Positions 25,648-36,891 of a stretch of 64,000 nt of DNA are shown one piece after another. Where the stretch lies: assembly GCF_000005505.3 (NCBI RefSeq), contig NC_016131.3, positions 64,403,355 through 64,467,354 of the forward strand, in the 5' to 3' direction. Origin of the DNA: Brachypodium distachyon. Its lineage: Eukaryota > Streptophyta > Magnoliopsida > Poales > Poaceae. Numbering within the stretch: the first letter of the stretch is position 1; each line of letters starts with the position of its first letter. Made by a program: the position numbers and the translations under genes. Below the pieces are notes generated by a model. It had not been told where the DNA came from and ran no database searches. It worked only from the letters and a program-made list of their open reading frames with translations.

Positions 25648-28213
25648 CTACTCTGTGGCAGTAGATTTCGTATCGTCGGTGATGGTAGTGGCGGTGGCAG
25701 TGGTATGGCTCGGCTCACCGGTAAAGGACGAGGAGGCTGAGACAGCAATCGAGGGCTTGATCTGCTCAAGCTGCCGTAGGACCTGCTGCGCCTCGGGCCG
25801 TGCAACCGGCGAAGGATCGACGCAATGCAACGCGAGTTTCAGTGTCTTCACGAGCTCCTCGCCGGTCTCCGAGCCCGTGGCCGCGTCCTTCATGAGATCG
25901 AGGTCGAAGACCTCGTTGGTCCACTCCTCCTCAACGACCGAGGCCACCCACTGCGGCAGGTCGAGCCCGTTGGTCGAGTCCCCCGGTGATTTGCCAGTGA
26001 GAAGCTCAAGCATTATCATGCCGAGGCTGTAGATATCGGTCTTGGTGTTGGCCTTCTTCAGCTTGGAGAGCTCTGGCGCGCGGTAACCGAGTGCGCCTGC
26101 CGCGGCAATCACGTTGGAGTTGGCCGCTGCGCTCATGAGACGCGACAGGCCGCAGTCGGCGATCTTGGCGTTATTGTCCTCGTCCAGGAGGATGTTGGTG
26201 CTCGTCAGGTTACCGTGCACCATGCTTGCATCGGCGTGCAGGTGGTGCAGTCCCCGCGCCACGCCCACCGCAATGTTCATCCTCGTCTGCCAGCTCACTG
26301 GTGGGCTGTCCGGCGCGCGAGCTGTAGTGCAAGAGCAACAGCCAAAATGCAGAGTCGTGGTCAGAGCAAAGAATTAAACAAGCCAAAGATGAAGGAGCAG
26401 CGAGTATTGTAGAACTGAACATACCATGGAGGAAAGAGGCGAGGTTGCCTTTGGTCATGAAGTCGAACACGAGGAGCTTCTCGCCCTTGGGTCCATGGTA
26501 GTACGCCCTGAGGGAGAGGAGGTTGGGGTGCCGCAGCTTGCCGAGCGCGTTCACCTCCGTCTCGAATTCCTTGTGGCTCTTGGCGATCTTCTCCCGGAGC
26601 CGCTTCACGGCCACGTAGCTGCCATCCTCCATGGTCGCCTTGTACACCGTGCCGTACGTGCTCTTCCCCAGGATCTCCGCGGTCGCGCACAGCAGGTCGT
26701 CGGCCGTGAACGAGAGCGGACCGTCGAAGTGGACCAGCTTGCCACCACCGTCCCCGCCGGCGTCGCTTCCCTTGCCGCTGCCGGCACCCGGCTTGCCAAC
26801 ATCCTTGGCAGCTGCTGCGTCCTTGGCGCCTTTCTTGGACGACGCGCTTTCCTTCTTATCTTTCCTCCAGAAGATGAGGACGCAGCAGAAGAGGAGAGCG
26901 AAGAGCAAGGAGATACCTCCGACTGCAATGGCAAGCTCTTTTTTGTTGAGCCTCCTGGTCGGCCGTTCCGATAAAGGCAGCGGAGGAGGCGCCATATTCG
27001 CCGGAGGTGAAGCGGAAGTGCAAATGTCGGAGCCATTGAACCCACAGAGCTGAAGGTTCCCGACGAACGAGTTGGAACTGAACTTGTTGGAAAGAACGAC
27101 AGGCACAGGGCCTGACAGGCGGTTGTAGGACACATTGAAAGAGCTGAGATTGGCAAGGCTGCTCAAGGACTCTGGAATCCCTCCGGTGAGGTTGTTCTCG
27201 GAGAAGTCGAGCAACAACAGCCTTGTGAGGTTCCCCACCGTCGCCGGAATCTCCCCGTCGAGGTCATTTCTCCTCAGGGACAGCTTGGTCAGGTTCTTGA
27301 GCCCGTCAATGGCTTCAGGTATGTGGCCTCCAATGGCATTGCCATCGAGCTTGATCTCCACTAACGAGACAATGCTGAAGAGCGAGACAGGGAGGGTACC
27401 ACCCAACAGATTGTCAGAAAGGTCCAAACTCTGGAGCGACGAGAGGTTGCCAATTCCATCAGGGATGCTCCCACTGATCAAATTGTTGCTCAGAGAAAGT
27501 TCACGGAGCATCCTGAGATCGCCAATGGTGGACGGCAACTCACCGCTGAGATTGTTATTGTTGAGGCGAAGGGATTCGAGGAAACGGAAAGAGGTGAGAC
27601 TGGCGGGCACAGGGCCCGAGAGGTTGTTGTAAGCGAGGTTGAGCCGGTAGAGCCTAGTGGCATTGGCGAGAGAGGAAGGGATGGTGCCGGAGAGGGAGTT
27701 GCCGCTGAGGTCGAGCGTCTGCAGGAGCGCGCACCCGCCGAGCGCGGCGGGCACGGCGCCGGCGAAGCGGTTGTTGAAGAGGTAGAGGCCCCGGAGGTCG
27801 CGGAGGAAGCCGATGGATGCCGGCACCTGGCCGCCGAGCGCGTTGTCGTGGAGGCTGAGCTTGCGGAGAGCGGTGAGCTGGCCGAGCTTGTCGGAGAGCG
27901 CGCCGGCGAGGCCCTTGAAGGGCAGCTGGAGCGCGATGACCTTGCCGCGCGCGCACTTGACGCCTGCCCAGGACCCGGAGCACGCGTCCAGGCCCGTCCC
28001 GTTCCACCCGCGCAGGAAGCCCCGGGGGTCGACCAGCGCCTGCCGGATCGCCTGGAGCCCCTGCAGGTCCGCCTGCGCGATCACCACGCCGTCCAACGCC
28101 TGCCCCCGCGCCGGCACCAGCAGAAGCAGGAGAAGGAGCGAAAGCACGATGAACCCACCGCCACTACCTCTTGACCCAACACTGCATCGGTTGCTGTTCC
28201 ACACCACCCCCAT
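25648..28213 (-). CDS. LRR receptor-like kinase, IMK/MRLK type, with atypical catalytic loop
   Basis: Two exons (28213-26425 and 26321-25648, intron 103 bp) give 820 aa. Layout: signal peptide to about residue 38; LRR N-terminal domain with [18 protein letters not shown]; about ten LRRs (roughly 93-375); a Pro-rich stretch; a transmembrane helix at about 427-449 followed by basic residues; a Lys, Ala and Gly-rich juxtamembrane segment; and a kinase domain at about 513-790. The glycine loop is [13 protein letters not shown] and the VAVK lysine is residue 537. The HRD motif is replaced by HGN at 632-634 and DFG by DCG at 652-654. The closest families I know are inflorescence and root apex receptor kinase / meristematic receptor-like kinase (IMK2/IMK3), whose members share a degenerate HRD. 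It is therefore likely kinase-weak or inactive and may act as a signalling scaffold at the plasma membrane. Confidence 0.93.
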
Positions 28214-28381
28214 TGCTACACTCTCTAGGATCTAATCCAAACCCGGCACTGCTGTATTGGAATTGTTTGCAATCTCTCCCTCCTCGTACCTATAGGCACC
28301 TATAGCTAGTACACCTAGCTAGGCGTTGCTTTTCACGAGTCGGGATTTCTGGTGTGGGGGAAAAGCAATAGTACCGGACTC

Positions 28382-28388
28382 TATATAA
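28382..28388 (-). promoter_or_regulatory. Possible TATA box of the receptor kinase gene
   Basis: Minus-strand TTATATAGAG, about 170 bp upstream of the ATG at 28213. The position is plausible; there is no other evidence. Confidence 0.45.
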
Positions 28389-29436
28389 GCGAGCACCAAG
28401 AGAGCAGAGCAGGCCAGGGGAAAAGAAAAGAGGGAATAATTAAGCTAGGCGTTAGCGAATTCAACCATCCAGATGGCTAACCAACGGCTAGCTCCTCCGT
28501 GCCGGAGCAGAGAGACCCAAGGTTTTGTTTTTTTTAAACGAGCGAGCAGTACAGCGCTACACGTTGCGGCCTGGGTGGAGGCAGACCGGCGTGACTGACT
28601 GACCGGAAAGAAATCCAATCTTTTATCCCATTCAGTGCGGCAGCAGACGGACGAGATGGCCGTACACCGTGCCGCCCTGCGTGATCCTGCGACGCCAACG
28701 GCTATCTCGGTATCTCTTCGTTCCCGGCAGCAAGGGGGGGCCACGGGGCAGCGAGCACGTGCGCCGGGGTTTTTAAAACACTCCTTTGCCCCTGGCGTCG
28801 AGGGAGCAGCGAGCGGGGTGAATTAATTGGGCAGTAAAGAAGGCGGCAGACAGGAAACGTTAACATGGGAGAAAGGGAGGTGTCGGCCCGGCCGACGACG
28901 TGCCGCTGGACGTGGATCCCCACGGCCGGCATGGCCCGGCGCGTCAGCGACAGGCCGGCATCGGCGCGCGGAGAGGCTCTGCCGTTCATTTCGTGCCCGC
29001 AAAGGACGAGAGATTTTGCTGGATCGCTGTGTGCCCAGGCTCAGGCATTGTCAACTGCACGACGAATCAGCATGCACCAGTACTAGTACTACTACTGGAG
29101 GAATGGACGCGGGTGTGGCGGGCTTCGTGCCCCGCCCGGGGTTCCACTGTGATGCCACCCGCCCTTCCGGTCACTGTGCGCCTTTGACCCTGTCGGTGCT
29201 TGGCAACGGCCAGTAGCCCAGTTTAGGTGCAGATGCCAATGCAGCGAGCCGATCCATATGGGTTCAAAAGAAGTGTGTAGAAAGGGAAACTGAAAGCGGC
29301 GGCTCACTGTCAGAGAGTCTAGATCTGGCTCCGGGGGAAATGAACAGAAACGGGAAATGGGAGAATGATAGGACGGCGAGTCACATCGTCTGGTTCTGAT
29401 GCAAACACCGGAGAGAGAGGACGGAGCTGGACAGAA

Positions 29437-29591
29437 TCATTCTATTTCTAGGATGTCAGTCACCATCTGATCTGAAATGGCCATGGCCGTTAGCCAATAT
29501 TAGAACTTCATTGTTCTTAGGTTCAAACCACTACTACGTACTCATTGTTTAACCAGGATGTCATTCTATTTCTAGGATGTCAGTCACCATC
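29437..29591. repeat. Pair of 31-bp exact direct repeats
   Basis: The 31-bp unit, starting TCATTCTATTTCTAGGATGT, occurs at 29437-29467 and again, identical, at 29561-29591. The sequence between is not repeated. Confidence 0.8.
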
Positions 29592-30000
29592 GTTAATAGT
29601 CAGTGGAGTATTTCTCAAAGAGAGATCGACAAACATGATTAACCAGTGGCCCGTTGTTTGGCTCGATACCTTCTGATAGGCAGTGGAATTGAAGTAAACT
29701 CCCTACCTATCACTCTTATCAGAAGGGATTGAGGAAAATTGAGAAACTAAACTCCCTATCTAGTCTATTCCTACCCAAGAAAAGCCCCAGGTGAGGAAAA
29801 CTGATATTCGCACGGTTCTTGGGTCAAACGAGAAACTAAAAAGGGCTGAATTTACGGATGATATGATCTGTCAACAGAACCAAGAGTAATGGAGGTTCGA
29901 CTATAACGTAGACAACAACCACTAGGTGAGCAATTTAGATCATCGATAATAACTTCAGGAAGACCTCAAGCATAAATGGATACTATGTGTGTATATTGGA

Positions 30001-32418
30001 TCAAAATCTGAATTCCTCATCTATATCTGATAAGCTATCTGGAGGATCATACACAATCATATCAGGGAAAAGTTCCAGAAAATCATGCTTTATCTTCTCT
30101 CTCAGTTCAGGATATGGAATCAGGCCTTTCAGTATAACCCGGAATGGCAAGGAGAGAGGTGGCTCTGGGGAGCTCCTCATGTCTTCGTAAAATTCCATTG
30201 CCAGATCAATCAAGCCAGCATCGCAGAAGACTCTCACGATATCACCATAAGTGTGCTGATCAAATAGCACGTCTTCAGACTTCAGATCTGCCCAGACCTG
30301 CCTTGTCTCATCAATCTTCTTGTTCCTAGCTAGCATATGTAGCATGTCTCGATAGAAGTACATATCAGGTCGATACCAGATCTCTTTCCGCACAACACCA
30401 TATATCTGTAACAACACATAAAGGCTTAAACTTACGGAAGCCTAGGGCACTTTAATATAAAGTGTTTGTTGTTCACTAATACACTCTCGATTGAAGATAC
30501 ACCGAGTTTTGGAAACATCCACCTATCCGAGACAAACAAGTGCATGTTCCAAAAGGAGACATTGCACAGTCAACATAGCATACCACATCGCCCAAAACGA
30601 AATGAAAGGAAACTAAAGCTTCTCTGATATGCAGGAACCGGAATATGAGTGATAACATAACAGATCTATCAGCACGGCATTAAATATGCATTTCCAACAT
30701 CTATGAGCAACACTGAGCACCATTGTGCATCCGCCTTCAATTAAAAAAATGGTACTCGCCCCGTCCGGAAATAAGTGACTTGGATTTGTATAGATTCTTA
30801 TACAAATCCAAGTCACTTATTTCGGGACAGAGGGAGTACTTCAAATTTATTAGAGAGTAAAGTAAAGTTTAACTTCCTAGTCTAAGATACGAACACCAGA
30901 AGAAAACTACTTTGGCAAATTAAACTGCTGCATCCCTTCAGTAACCACAGAATGTGAATAACTCACCAGGAAAGGAATTATGGGACTGCAAATATGTACT
31001 CCCTCCGTTCCATATTAGTTGGCACAGATTTAGGGAGTAATCACTTAAAGGCTATGAATTCAGGGGTTTGGGGTGACAAAAGCCAACACCCTAAAACTAT
31101 CAGAACACATGAAAGCCACACACTTGTTCTAAACCTGGCTTAAGCAGAGCAGCTTCTATGTCGACAAGTTTGCATTGAGGACACTCGGATGTGTATGACA
31201 TGTGGGACCTTAGGGCATATATGTTATATACTTTAAAATTTTCCCGCAAAAAAATATACTTTAAAATTCTCTTCTGATGTTTGGATGCCACCAGAATGTA
31301 AATGTCTACATTTAGAAGTCACATTAGCCATAACCAGGTTGGTCCAGGAAAAGGGTGGTGGTAGGCTTTCAGTGTTGACGGATGGGATGCAAAGAAAATG
31401 GTTTTGGAGTTGACGCATTCTCCGGATTTGCCCCCCACTCCCCAACAGGTGAAGTGTGTCCATGACCCTGAAACCGTTGAGTTACTAGCTTGCAGGGAAG
31501 CACTCCCCAATCCAATAGCTCAAAGCGTGTCCATTTTCTGTTATTTCATTTCTGTAAAGATTCTGCATATGCTGCTTCGCAGTAAATAAAGCCCCGCCGC
31601 AGCACTCCCCAATCCAATTGGCGGCCAATTCTACTTCAAAGGCGCTAGCAGTCTAGTACTTGGTGATTCGAACTGGGCAGGAATTCTAAATAAAACATAT
31701 ACACGTTATAATTCTCTGGTCTAAAATTCAAATAAATGAATAATGTGTGTTCCTTCTATGCAATCAAAGAGCCAGACCATCTATTTCACACCCATGCAGC
31801 CATGAATTGTGTAGTATTGTACACTGGAAGCCATTTCAGCTCATGTGTTTTTTTTTAATCAGAAGCCATTTCAGTGTAAATAACCATTAGGACCACTAAA
31901 TTTCTACAGCAATATGCACATAACTTGGCAATCGAACAACTTTGCAGCTCAAATTGCACCCTAATTTCCGCATGGACAGCATCGGAAACATAATTTTAAG
32001 TTTCAGTTAGGTCGATAACGACACCATATGAACTCGAAAACGAAACAGCGCAGACTTATCGGGGTTGGGAGAGGACCTTCATGGAGAGGAGCACGTGGTC
32101 CTGGCGGAGCAACTCAGCAAGAACGGCGAGGAGGTCAGTGCGTAGGAGCCGAGACACGTGCAACCTCATGTACTGATCCAGCCGCTGGTGGCCTCCGGCT
32201 GGGGGCAGCGCCGCGAGCCGCTTGAGCTGCGCCACGGCCATGAGGCCCTCCTTCCCCATCTCCTTCTTCCGCCGCCATATCGATAGGCTCGGGCTGGAAG
32301 CCGCCGCGGTAGAGCACAGCCTCTGGTGAATTTCGTGCGCTGCGGCAGAGGCGGCTGCCGGTTGTAGGGTTTGGAGGAGGTGACGGTGGTGGCGGCGCGG
32401 GAGGAGACGGGAGAGCAT
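30001..32418 (-). CDS. Short PPR protein of the THA8-like type
   Basis: Two exons (32418-32077, 30405-30001) with a 1,671-bp intron join in frame to 248 aa. The N-terminus MLSRLLPRRHHRHLLQ is rich in Arg, Leu and Ser without acids, like a mitochondrial or plastid targeting peptide. Exon 2 opens with YGVVRKEIWYRPDMYFYRDM, the signature of the small PPR family that includes maize THA8, which helps splice chloroplast group II introns. About four degenerate PPR motifs fit, for example near HTYGDIVRVFCDAGLIDLAM. The acidic tail ends DIDEEFRF. The organelle and RNA target cannot be told from the sequence. The intron carries a short hairpin MITE (30755-30836) and a partial second one near 31000. Confidence 0.85.
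30755..30836. mobile_element. Short Stowaway MITE, near-perfect hairpin, in the PPR intron
   Basis: Only 82 bp. The left arm, including AATAAGTGACTTGGATTTGT, is followed by a short loop and its near-exact complement, ending AGGGAG. TA flanks both sides. It sits in the PPR gene intron, so it is transcribed with the pre-mRNA. Confidence 0.85.
30997..31045. mobile_element. Truncated Stowaway end in the PPR intron
   Basis: TACTCCCTCCGTTCCATATT followed by AGTTGGCACA, then AGGGAGTA about 12 bp on. The element looks internally deleted to little more than one end. Confidence 0.4.
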
Positions 32419-32715
32419 TTGGGTGGGACTTGGGAGTCATTTCGACTTTTCGAGGGAAGTTGAGGGCGCGCAAGTAAAAGTGACGTCAACCTTTCTATTT
32501 ACAACGGTTTGGCCCAACGGCCCAACCCAACAAACGTAATACGGGACTGTAGACCTACTACAGGCTTGCGGCAGCTTGGGAGCAGGGCCCATGAACAGAA
32601 CAAGGCGAAATGTACTACTCCGTCTTGAGCTGTGATCTAGGACTGGAGTACTTTGCTTGCATTTCACTTCTAGATTGCGATGGCATGCTTGTCGGTTCAC
32701 AGAAAGAACGGAAAT

Positions 32716-32797
32716 ACCTCCTTGGTTTCAAAATAAGCGACGTGGATTTGTATAAATTCAAATGCACGTCAGTTATTTTGGAACAGAATGAGTATCA
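32716..32797. mobile_element. Degenerate Stowaway MITE
   Basis: CCTCCTTGGTTTCAAAATAA at the left mirrors TTATTTTGGAACAGAATGAG at the right, with GACGTGGATTTGTATAAATT inside, as in the 30755 copy. The arms have several mismatches. Confidence 0.55.
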
Positions 32798-32900
32798 TAA
32801 ATCAGAAATACAAAGCATGAAATTTAAATTTGAATGAAGTTAATTTGTCATAAATCACAAATAAAAGGATGAAATTTAAATTTGAATGAAGTTAATTTGT
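32795..32900. repeat. Tandem duplication, 53-bp unit
   Basis: Unit 1 (32795-32847) and unit 2 (32848-32900) both run from TCATAAATCA to GAAGTTAATTTG, with three or four mismatches near the middle. Confidence 0.8.
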
Positions 32901-35582
32901 TAGTAGTAAGGCATGCCTCTAGTAAGGTAGACATTAGGTGGATATTGAATTTTATATGCCCGTTAATACCAATTCGTAGTACTATGTTTCATCATCCATG
33001 GTTTTCTCATTTTCGAGAACAAAAATACTAATCCGTAGCACAACCCAAATAATTTTTTCGAGCGAATAATCCAAATAAATGCAGCAACGGTCCAGCCATC
33101 GGGCTACTTTCCCTCGGTCCAGCCTCGTAATCCCCACCTGCATTGCATCCCCTTGTTGTCGCCGCCACTAGGCACACTAGCTATCTAGGCCGAGAAATTT
33201 TTCATCTGGTGATTATTCTGGTCCAAGGAGTACATCCCGGGAAACAGGGTCGGCCATCCGTGAACTCGTGACCAGCCGGACGCAGCGGCAACTGGTCGTA
33301 CTACTTACTACACGGACTACTTTTGGGAAGGCCATGCACGGCTCCACTGTCGACTCGCGCATCCACTTGCTTCCCGTCCCCACGATTATCCTCTGCCCAC
33401 ACCAGCTGCTGCCCGCGCAAGTGGATTCTCAGTTTGCAAAACTTCGCTGGTCTATTATCACGAGCCCTTCCCCGACGCATCCTACGATATTTATTCGGAG
33501 CTGAAAAAACAGCTAAGTATTCAAGACTTGTTGGAACATAGTAAAAGAGAAAATTATGTGCACGACCGTGCGTCTCGGAAAAAAAACCGAAATAATAAGG
33601 AAAATGATAATATAGTGTTATCTTGCAAAGATGTTGTCATGTAACGAGCGGGTGGCTGGAAAGGGACCGCGTGGTTAATTTTCTGCTGGAAAGGTCAAAT
33701 TAAACTTGGACCTTCCTTTATGTCTATATAGCTAACCATGGTCCATGCATGCAAGTGTCAGCTTTTTAAAATCTGGTCGACCGTGACAAAATTGAGGCAT
33801 CCGTCGAGCATATTCTCATGTATGCATACATATACGACTGAGTAATACTGTACTGTTTTTTCTTCTTTCTGAAATGCTTCAAGGGCAGTACTAGTAGTTT
33901 CGCAGCCACCAATCGAAAGTCATGCCCTGTCTCCGTTTCCGTCGCCGGGTCTTAGGAGGTGCGCCGGGGAGATTGTCATATACATGTACCAAATCTGTTT
34001 CGCGTGCAACAGTGCGTACCGTAATACCTCGTACCCCGTCATGTGATACTTGAAGGCGCGATCTTTATCGCATTAGAACGCGTTTTAGACGTCAAGAAAC
34101 ACATGTGTAGTACCAAAGCTAGCACTCTGCAAAGGGAGTAGGAAAACACACACACATACACACACATGGAGATCGGATTTATTTTTTGTGAGTGTTTATT
34201 GTTGAGTCATCTAAGAAATAATTATTTCTCATTCTACAATCATAGTCATCCAATGAAAATTATCCATTGAATTTACATTAATCTTACACGAATTTAAATA
34301 ATTGAATCAAAAGGTTTTTATCATTGACTAACAAATAGTTATTTTTCAGTCGTCTAACAAATAGCAAAACCGTTTCTTTTTCTCCGTTGCTAATTCACAC
34401 AATCTCACTAAGAAAATACGTACTCGTAATTAAAATACCTCGGTTGCTCATAGGAGGGCATACTTAGTAGAATATTGTTTTTCCGAGAAAAAAACTATAG
34501 CAGAATATGTGTGAAGTACAACTGATACGGTGGTCCTTTCATCTGAAGAAAAGGGCGGGGCGGGGGGCACGAGTCGACGACCGTGCCAAGTTGATCAACA
34601 GCATCAGCATGCTCCCCCATGTAGCATTAACTATACTATTATATGCTAATAATAATAAAACTAGTAATGATAAAGCGGAGAGCGGTCACAACGACGGAAA
34701 GCAACAGGATTGGGCAAGAGGGCGATGGAGAAATATGGGCATCCAGGGCAAGCAAAGTGGGGATAATCTCATGGCAACCAACTTGCTTTACTTGCCTTTG
34801 CATTGCCCCTATTATATGCCCTGCCACTCTATCATTAAAAATCCTTCGATTTAATTGATCGATCAGATCAACTGGTATCATGGTATGTCGTCCCTCTTGG
34901 TATAAGAATGTGGTACTGCAGTAGTCCCGTACTCACTAAGAATAGCGGCCTTCATCGCACCGTGCTCTTCACGTCGTTCGTAAAAGTGAAAAATAGTATT
35001 TCCTCCTATCTACGTTATCTGTTGCAACTTTATCTAGATACACATATACCTACATAACGAAACGCGTCTAGATCACCGTGATGGTTTACAAAGCGAATGA
35101 CTAACTGATGAGTGTATTAATATCTTAATTTCACAGTGTAATTAAGTGTCTTCGGAAGTTGAGATGTCATTATGTTGGCTCGGTTCTTGGAAATATATAA
35201 CCACTCCAACAAGGTGAGATACACATAGTTTTTCTACATTTTATGCCTAGTTGTTATCATAATTTGAATAATATGATAGAATTTAAAATATTTCGATAGA
35301 GCTCAACATAATTCAATACACCTCAACGAGACAACGATTATGCGGCCTGGCCGTGCACTTAGCTACCTATGGGTCCAAATAATTGACATTTTACCCATTT
35401 TTAAAAGAGCTGAATAATGTCACGGTTGAATAGTAGAATGCGACAAGATTTTTTTTAGTACAGTGCATCACACATTCAAATAGGGGGGGGGGGGGGTAAA
35501 ACGTGACGTTCAACGTATATAGTACAATCCAACCATTATTGTGCAGATTAGTCCGGATCAAACAAGCAACAGGTCCGTTCAT

Positions 35583-35729
35583 GCAAGTTGTCCAATTTGC
35601 TCGAAATTAAACCCTTCTAGAGAAAACCAAGCAAATTGGGAGCACAGTTGAACGGATCGAGCAACAACCCTCTCCGCCCCCTCCGCGCAAGTTGGCCAAT
35701 TTGCGCCGAAATTAAAACCCACTTTAGAG
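35583..35729. repeat. Diverged 40-bp direct repeat upstream of PYL
   Basis: 35583-35622 (GCAAGTTGTCCAATTTGCTC...) and 35687-35729 (GCAAGTTGGCCAATTTGCGC...) share most positions, including CGAAATTAAA and a terminal TAGAG. The pair lies 280-420 bp upstream of the PYL start codon. Confidence 0.7.
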
Positions 35730-35851
35730 TACACCGACCGATTAACAAATCCAAAGCGCGAGCGCAAGTGTACAGATTAAGAAACGCAAGTAGCGCAGCA
35801 AGTGGCTTCACGTTCTAAAAAAAGAACAAGTTGCGCCCCCCTCGGTGCGCG

Positions 35852-35859
35852 TATATATA
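35852..35859 (+). promoter_or_regulatory. TATA box of the PYL gene
   Basis: TATATATA in GCGTATATATACACGC, 148 bp upstream of the ATG at 36007, leaving a leader of about 115 nt that contains a (GAA)n run at 35928-35950. Confidence 0.65.
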
Positions 35860-36006
35860 CACGCTCCTACCACATCGGCGTCTTCTCCAACGCCCCACAT
35901 CCGAAAGAAATTCCACCGTCCGGACTCAAGAAGAAGAAGAAGAAGAAGAGGAGAGACGGGCGAAAGCGATCGATCGGGGGGAAGAGAAGACCAAGCTAGA
36001 ACCAAC

Positions 36007-36690
36007 ATGCCGTGCATCCCGGCGTCCAGCCCCAGCAGCATCCACCACCACCACCACCAACGCCACCGGGTCCTCGCCATGGGGTGCGGGGCGGAGCTTG
36101 CGGCCGTTCAGGGCGCGTCAGGGATGGCGAGGTGCGGGGCGCACGACGGGGAGGTGCCTGCGGAGGTGTCGCGGCACCACGAGCACGCGGCGGCGGATCC
36201 GGCGGGGTCCGGGATGCGGTGCTGCTCGGCGGTGGTGCAGCACGTGGCGGCGCCGGCGGCGGATGTGTGGTCGGTGGTGCGGCGGTTCGACCAGCCGCAG
36301 GCGTACAAGCGGTTCGTGCGCAGCTGCGCGCTGGTGGCGGGGGACGGCGGCGTGGGCACGCTGCGGGAGGTGCGCGTCGTGTCGGGCCTGCCCGCCGCGT
36401 CCAGCCGGGAGCGGCTCGAGGTGCTGGACGACGAGAGCCACGTGCTCAGCTTCCGCGTCGTCGGCGGGGAGCACCGGCTCAAGGACTACCTGTCCGTGAC
36501 CACCGTCCACCCTTCGCCGGCCGCGCCGTCCAGCGCCACCGTCGTCGTGGAGTCCTACGTCGTGGACGTGCCCCCCGGGAACACCGTCGAGGACACCCGC
36601 GTCTTCATCGACACCATCGTCAAGTGCAACCTCCAGTCGCTCGCCAAGACCGCCGAGAAGCTCGCCGCCGGCGGGAGGGCCGTGTCGTGA
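36007..36690 (+). CDS. PYR/PYL/RCAR abscisic acid receptor (PYL4/5/6 group)
   Basis: Soluble START-fold receptor that binds abscisic acid and then inhibits clade A PP2C phosphatases, releasing SnRK2 kinases. Intronless, 227 aa, as usual for this group. The N-terminal 70 residues are a variable tail with a His run (residues 13-17) and several Cys. The conserved fold starts near [14 protein letters not shown]. Key parts are present: ABA-carboxylate lysine K101 in [10 protein letters not shown], gate loop SGLPA at 126-130, latch HRL at 156-158, and the C-terminal helix [13 protein letters not shown]. All gate and latch residues look functional. A second in-frame ATG at 36079 (codon 25, good context) could also be used; I kept the first because it is the most upstream one in frame after the TATA box. 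The group is assigned from sequence resemblance. Confidence 0.94.
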   Translation: MPCIPASSPSSIHHHHHQRHRVLAMGCGAELAAVQGASGMARCGAHDGEVPAEVSRHHEHAAADPAGSGMRCCSAVVQHVAAPAADVWSVVRRFDQPQAYKRFVRSCALVAGDGGVGTLREVRVVSGLPAASSRERLEVLDDESHVLSFRVVGGEHRLKDYLSVTTVHPSPAAPSSATVVVESYVVDVPPGNTVEDTRVFIDTIVKCNLQSLAKTAEKLAAGGRAVS

Positions 36691-36869
36691 GAGCCTTCGT
36701 TCGTTCGTTCCTGGATGCGATGCGATCGGTCCTTTTTCCGGGCGGGGTGGATGTGTGTTTCTTCGGCGCGTGAGCGTTTTCCCCCTGATCTCCTGGTTTT
36801 GTCCTCCACATTCATTGACTCCTCATTTTTCTTTTTCTCTTTTTTTCTCTCGTTGTTGTGAGATGCATG

Positions 36870-36891
36870 CCCCCCCCCCCCCCCCCCCCCC
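36870..36891. repeat. C22 homopolymer
   Basis: Twenty-two consecutive C about 180 bp after the PYL stop codon, probably in or near its 3' untranslated region. Length may be affected by sequencing error. Confidence 0.85.

Larger units (their letters stand above)
28214..30000. other. Intergenic region upstream of the receptor kinase
   Basis: It holds the kinase promoter with its TATA box and a GC-rich segment (28500-29300) with no recognisable frame. Further right are a pair of 31-bp direct repeats (29437-29467, 29561-29591) and AT-rich spacer. Confidence 0.4.
32419..36006. other. Intergenic region between the PPR and PYL genes
   Basis: Contents seen: a degenerate Stowaway copy (about 32716-32797), a 53-bp tandem duplication (32795-32900), a G14 tract (35483-35496), a 40-bp direct duplication (35583/35687) and, at the right end, the PYL promoter and leader. 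No further gene is supported. Confidence 0.4.

Noticed and set aside
35831..36773. Other frames overlapping PYL
   Set aside because: Arg/Gly-rich shadows; the PYL frame has gate, latch and ligand residues.
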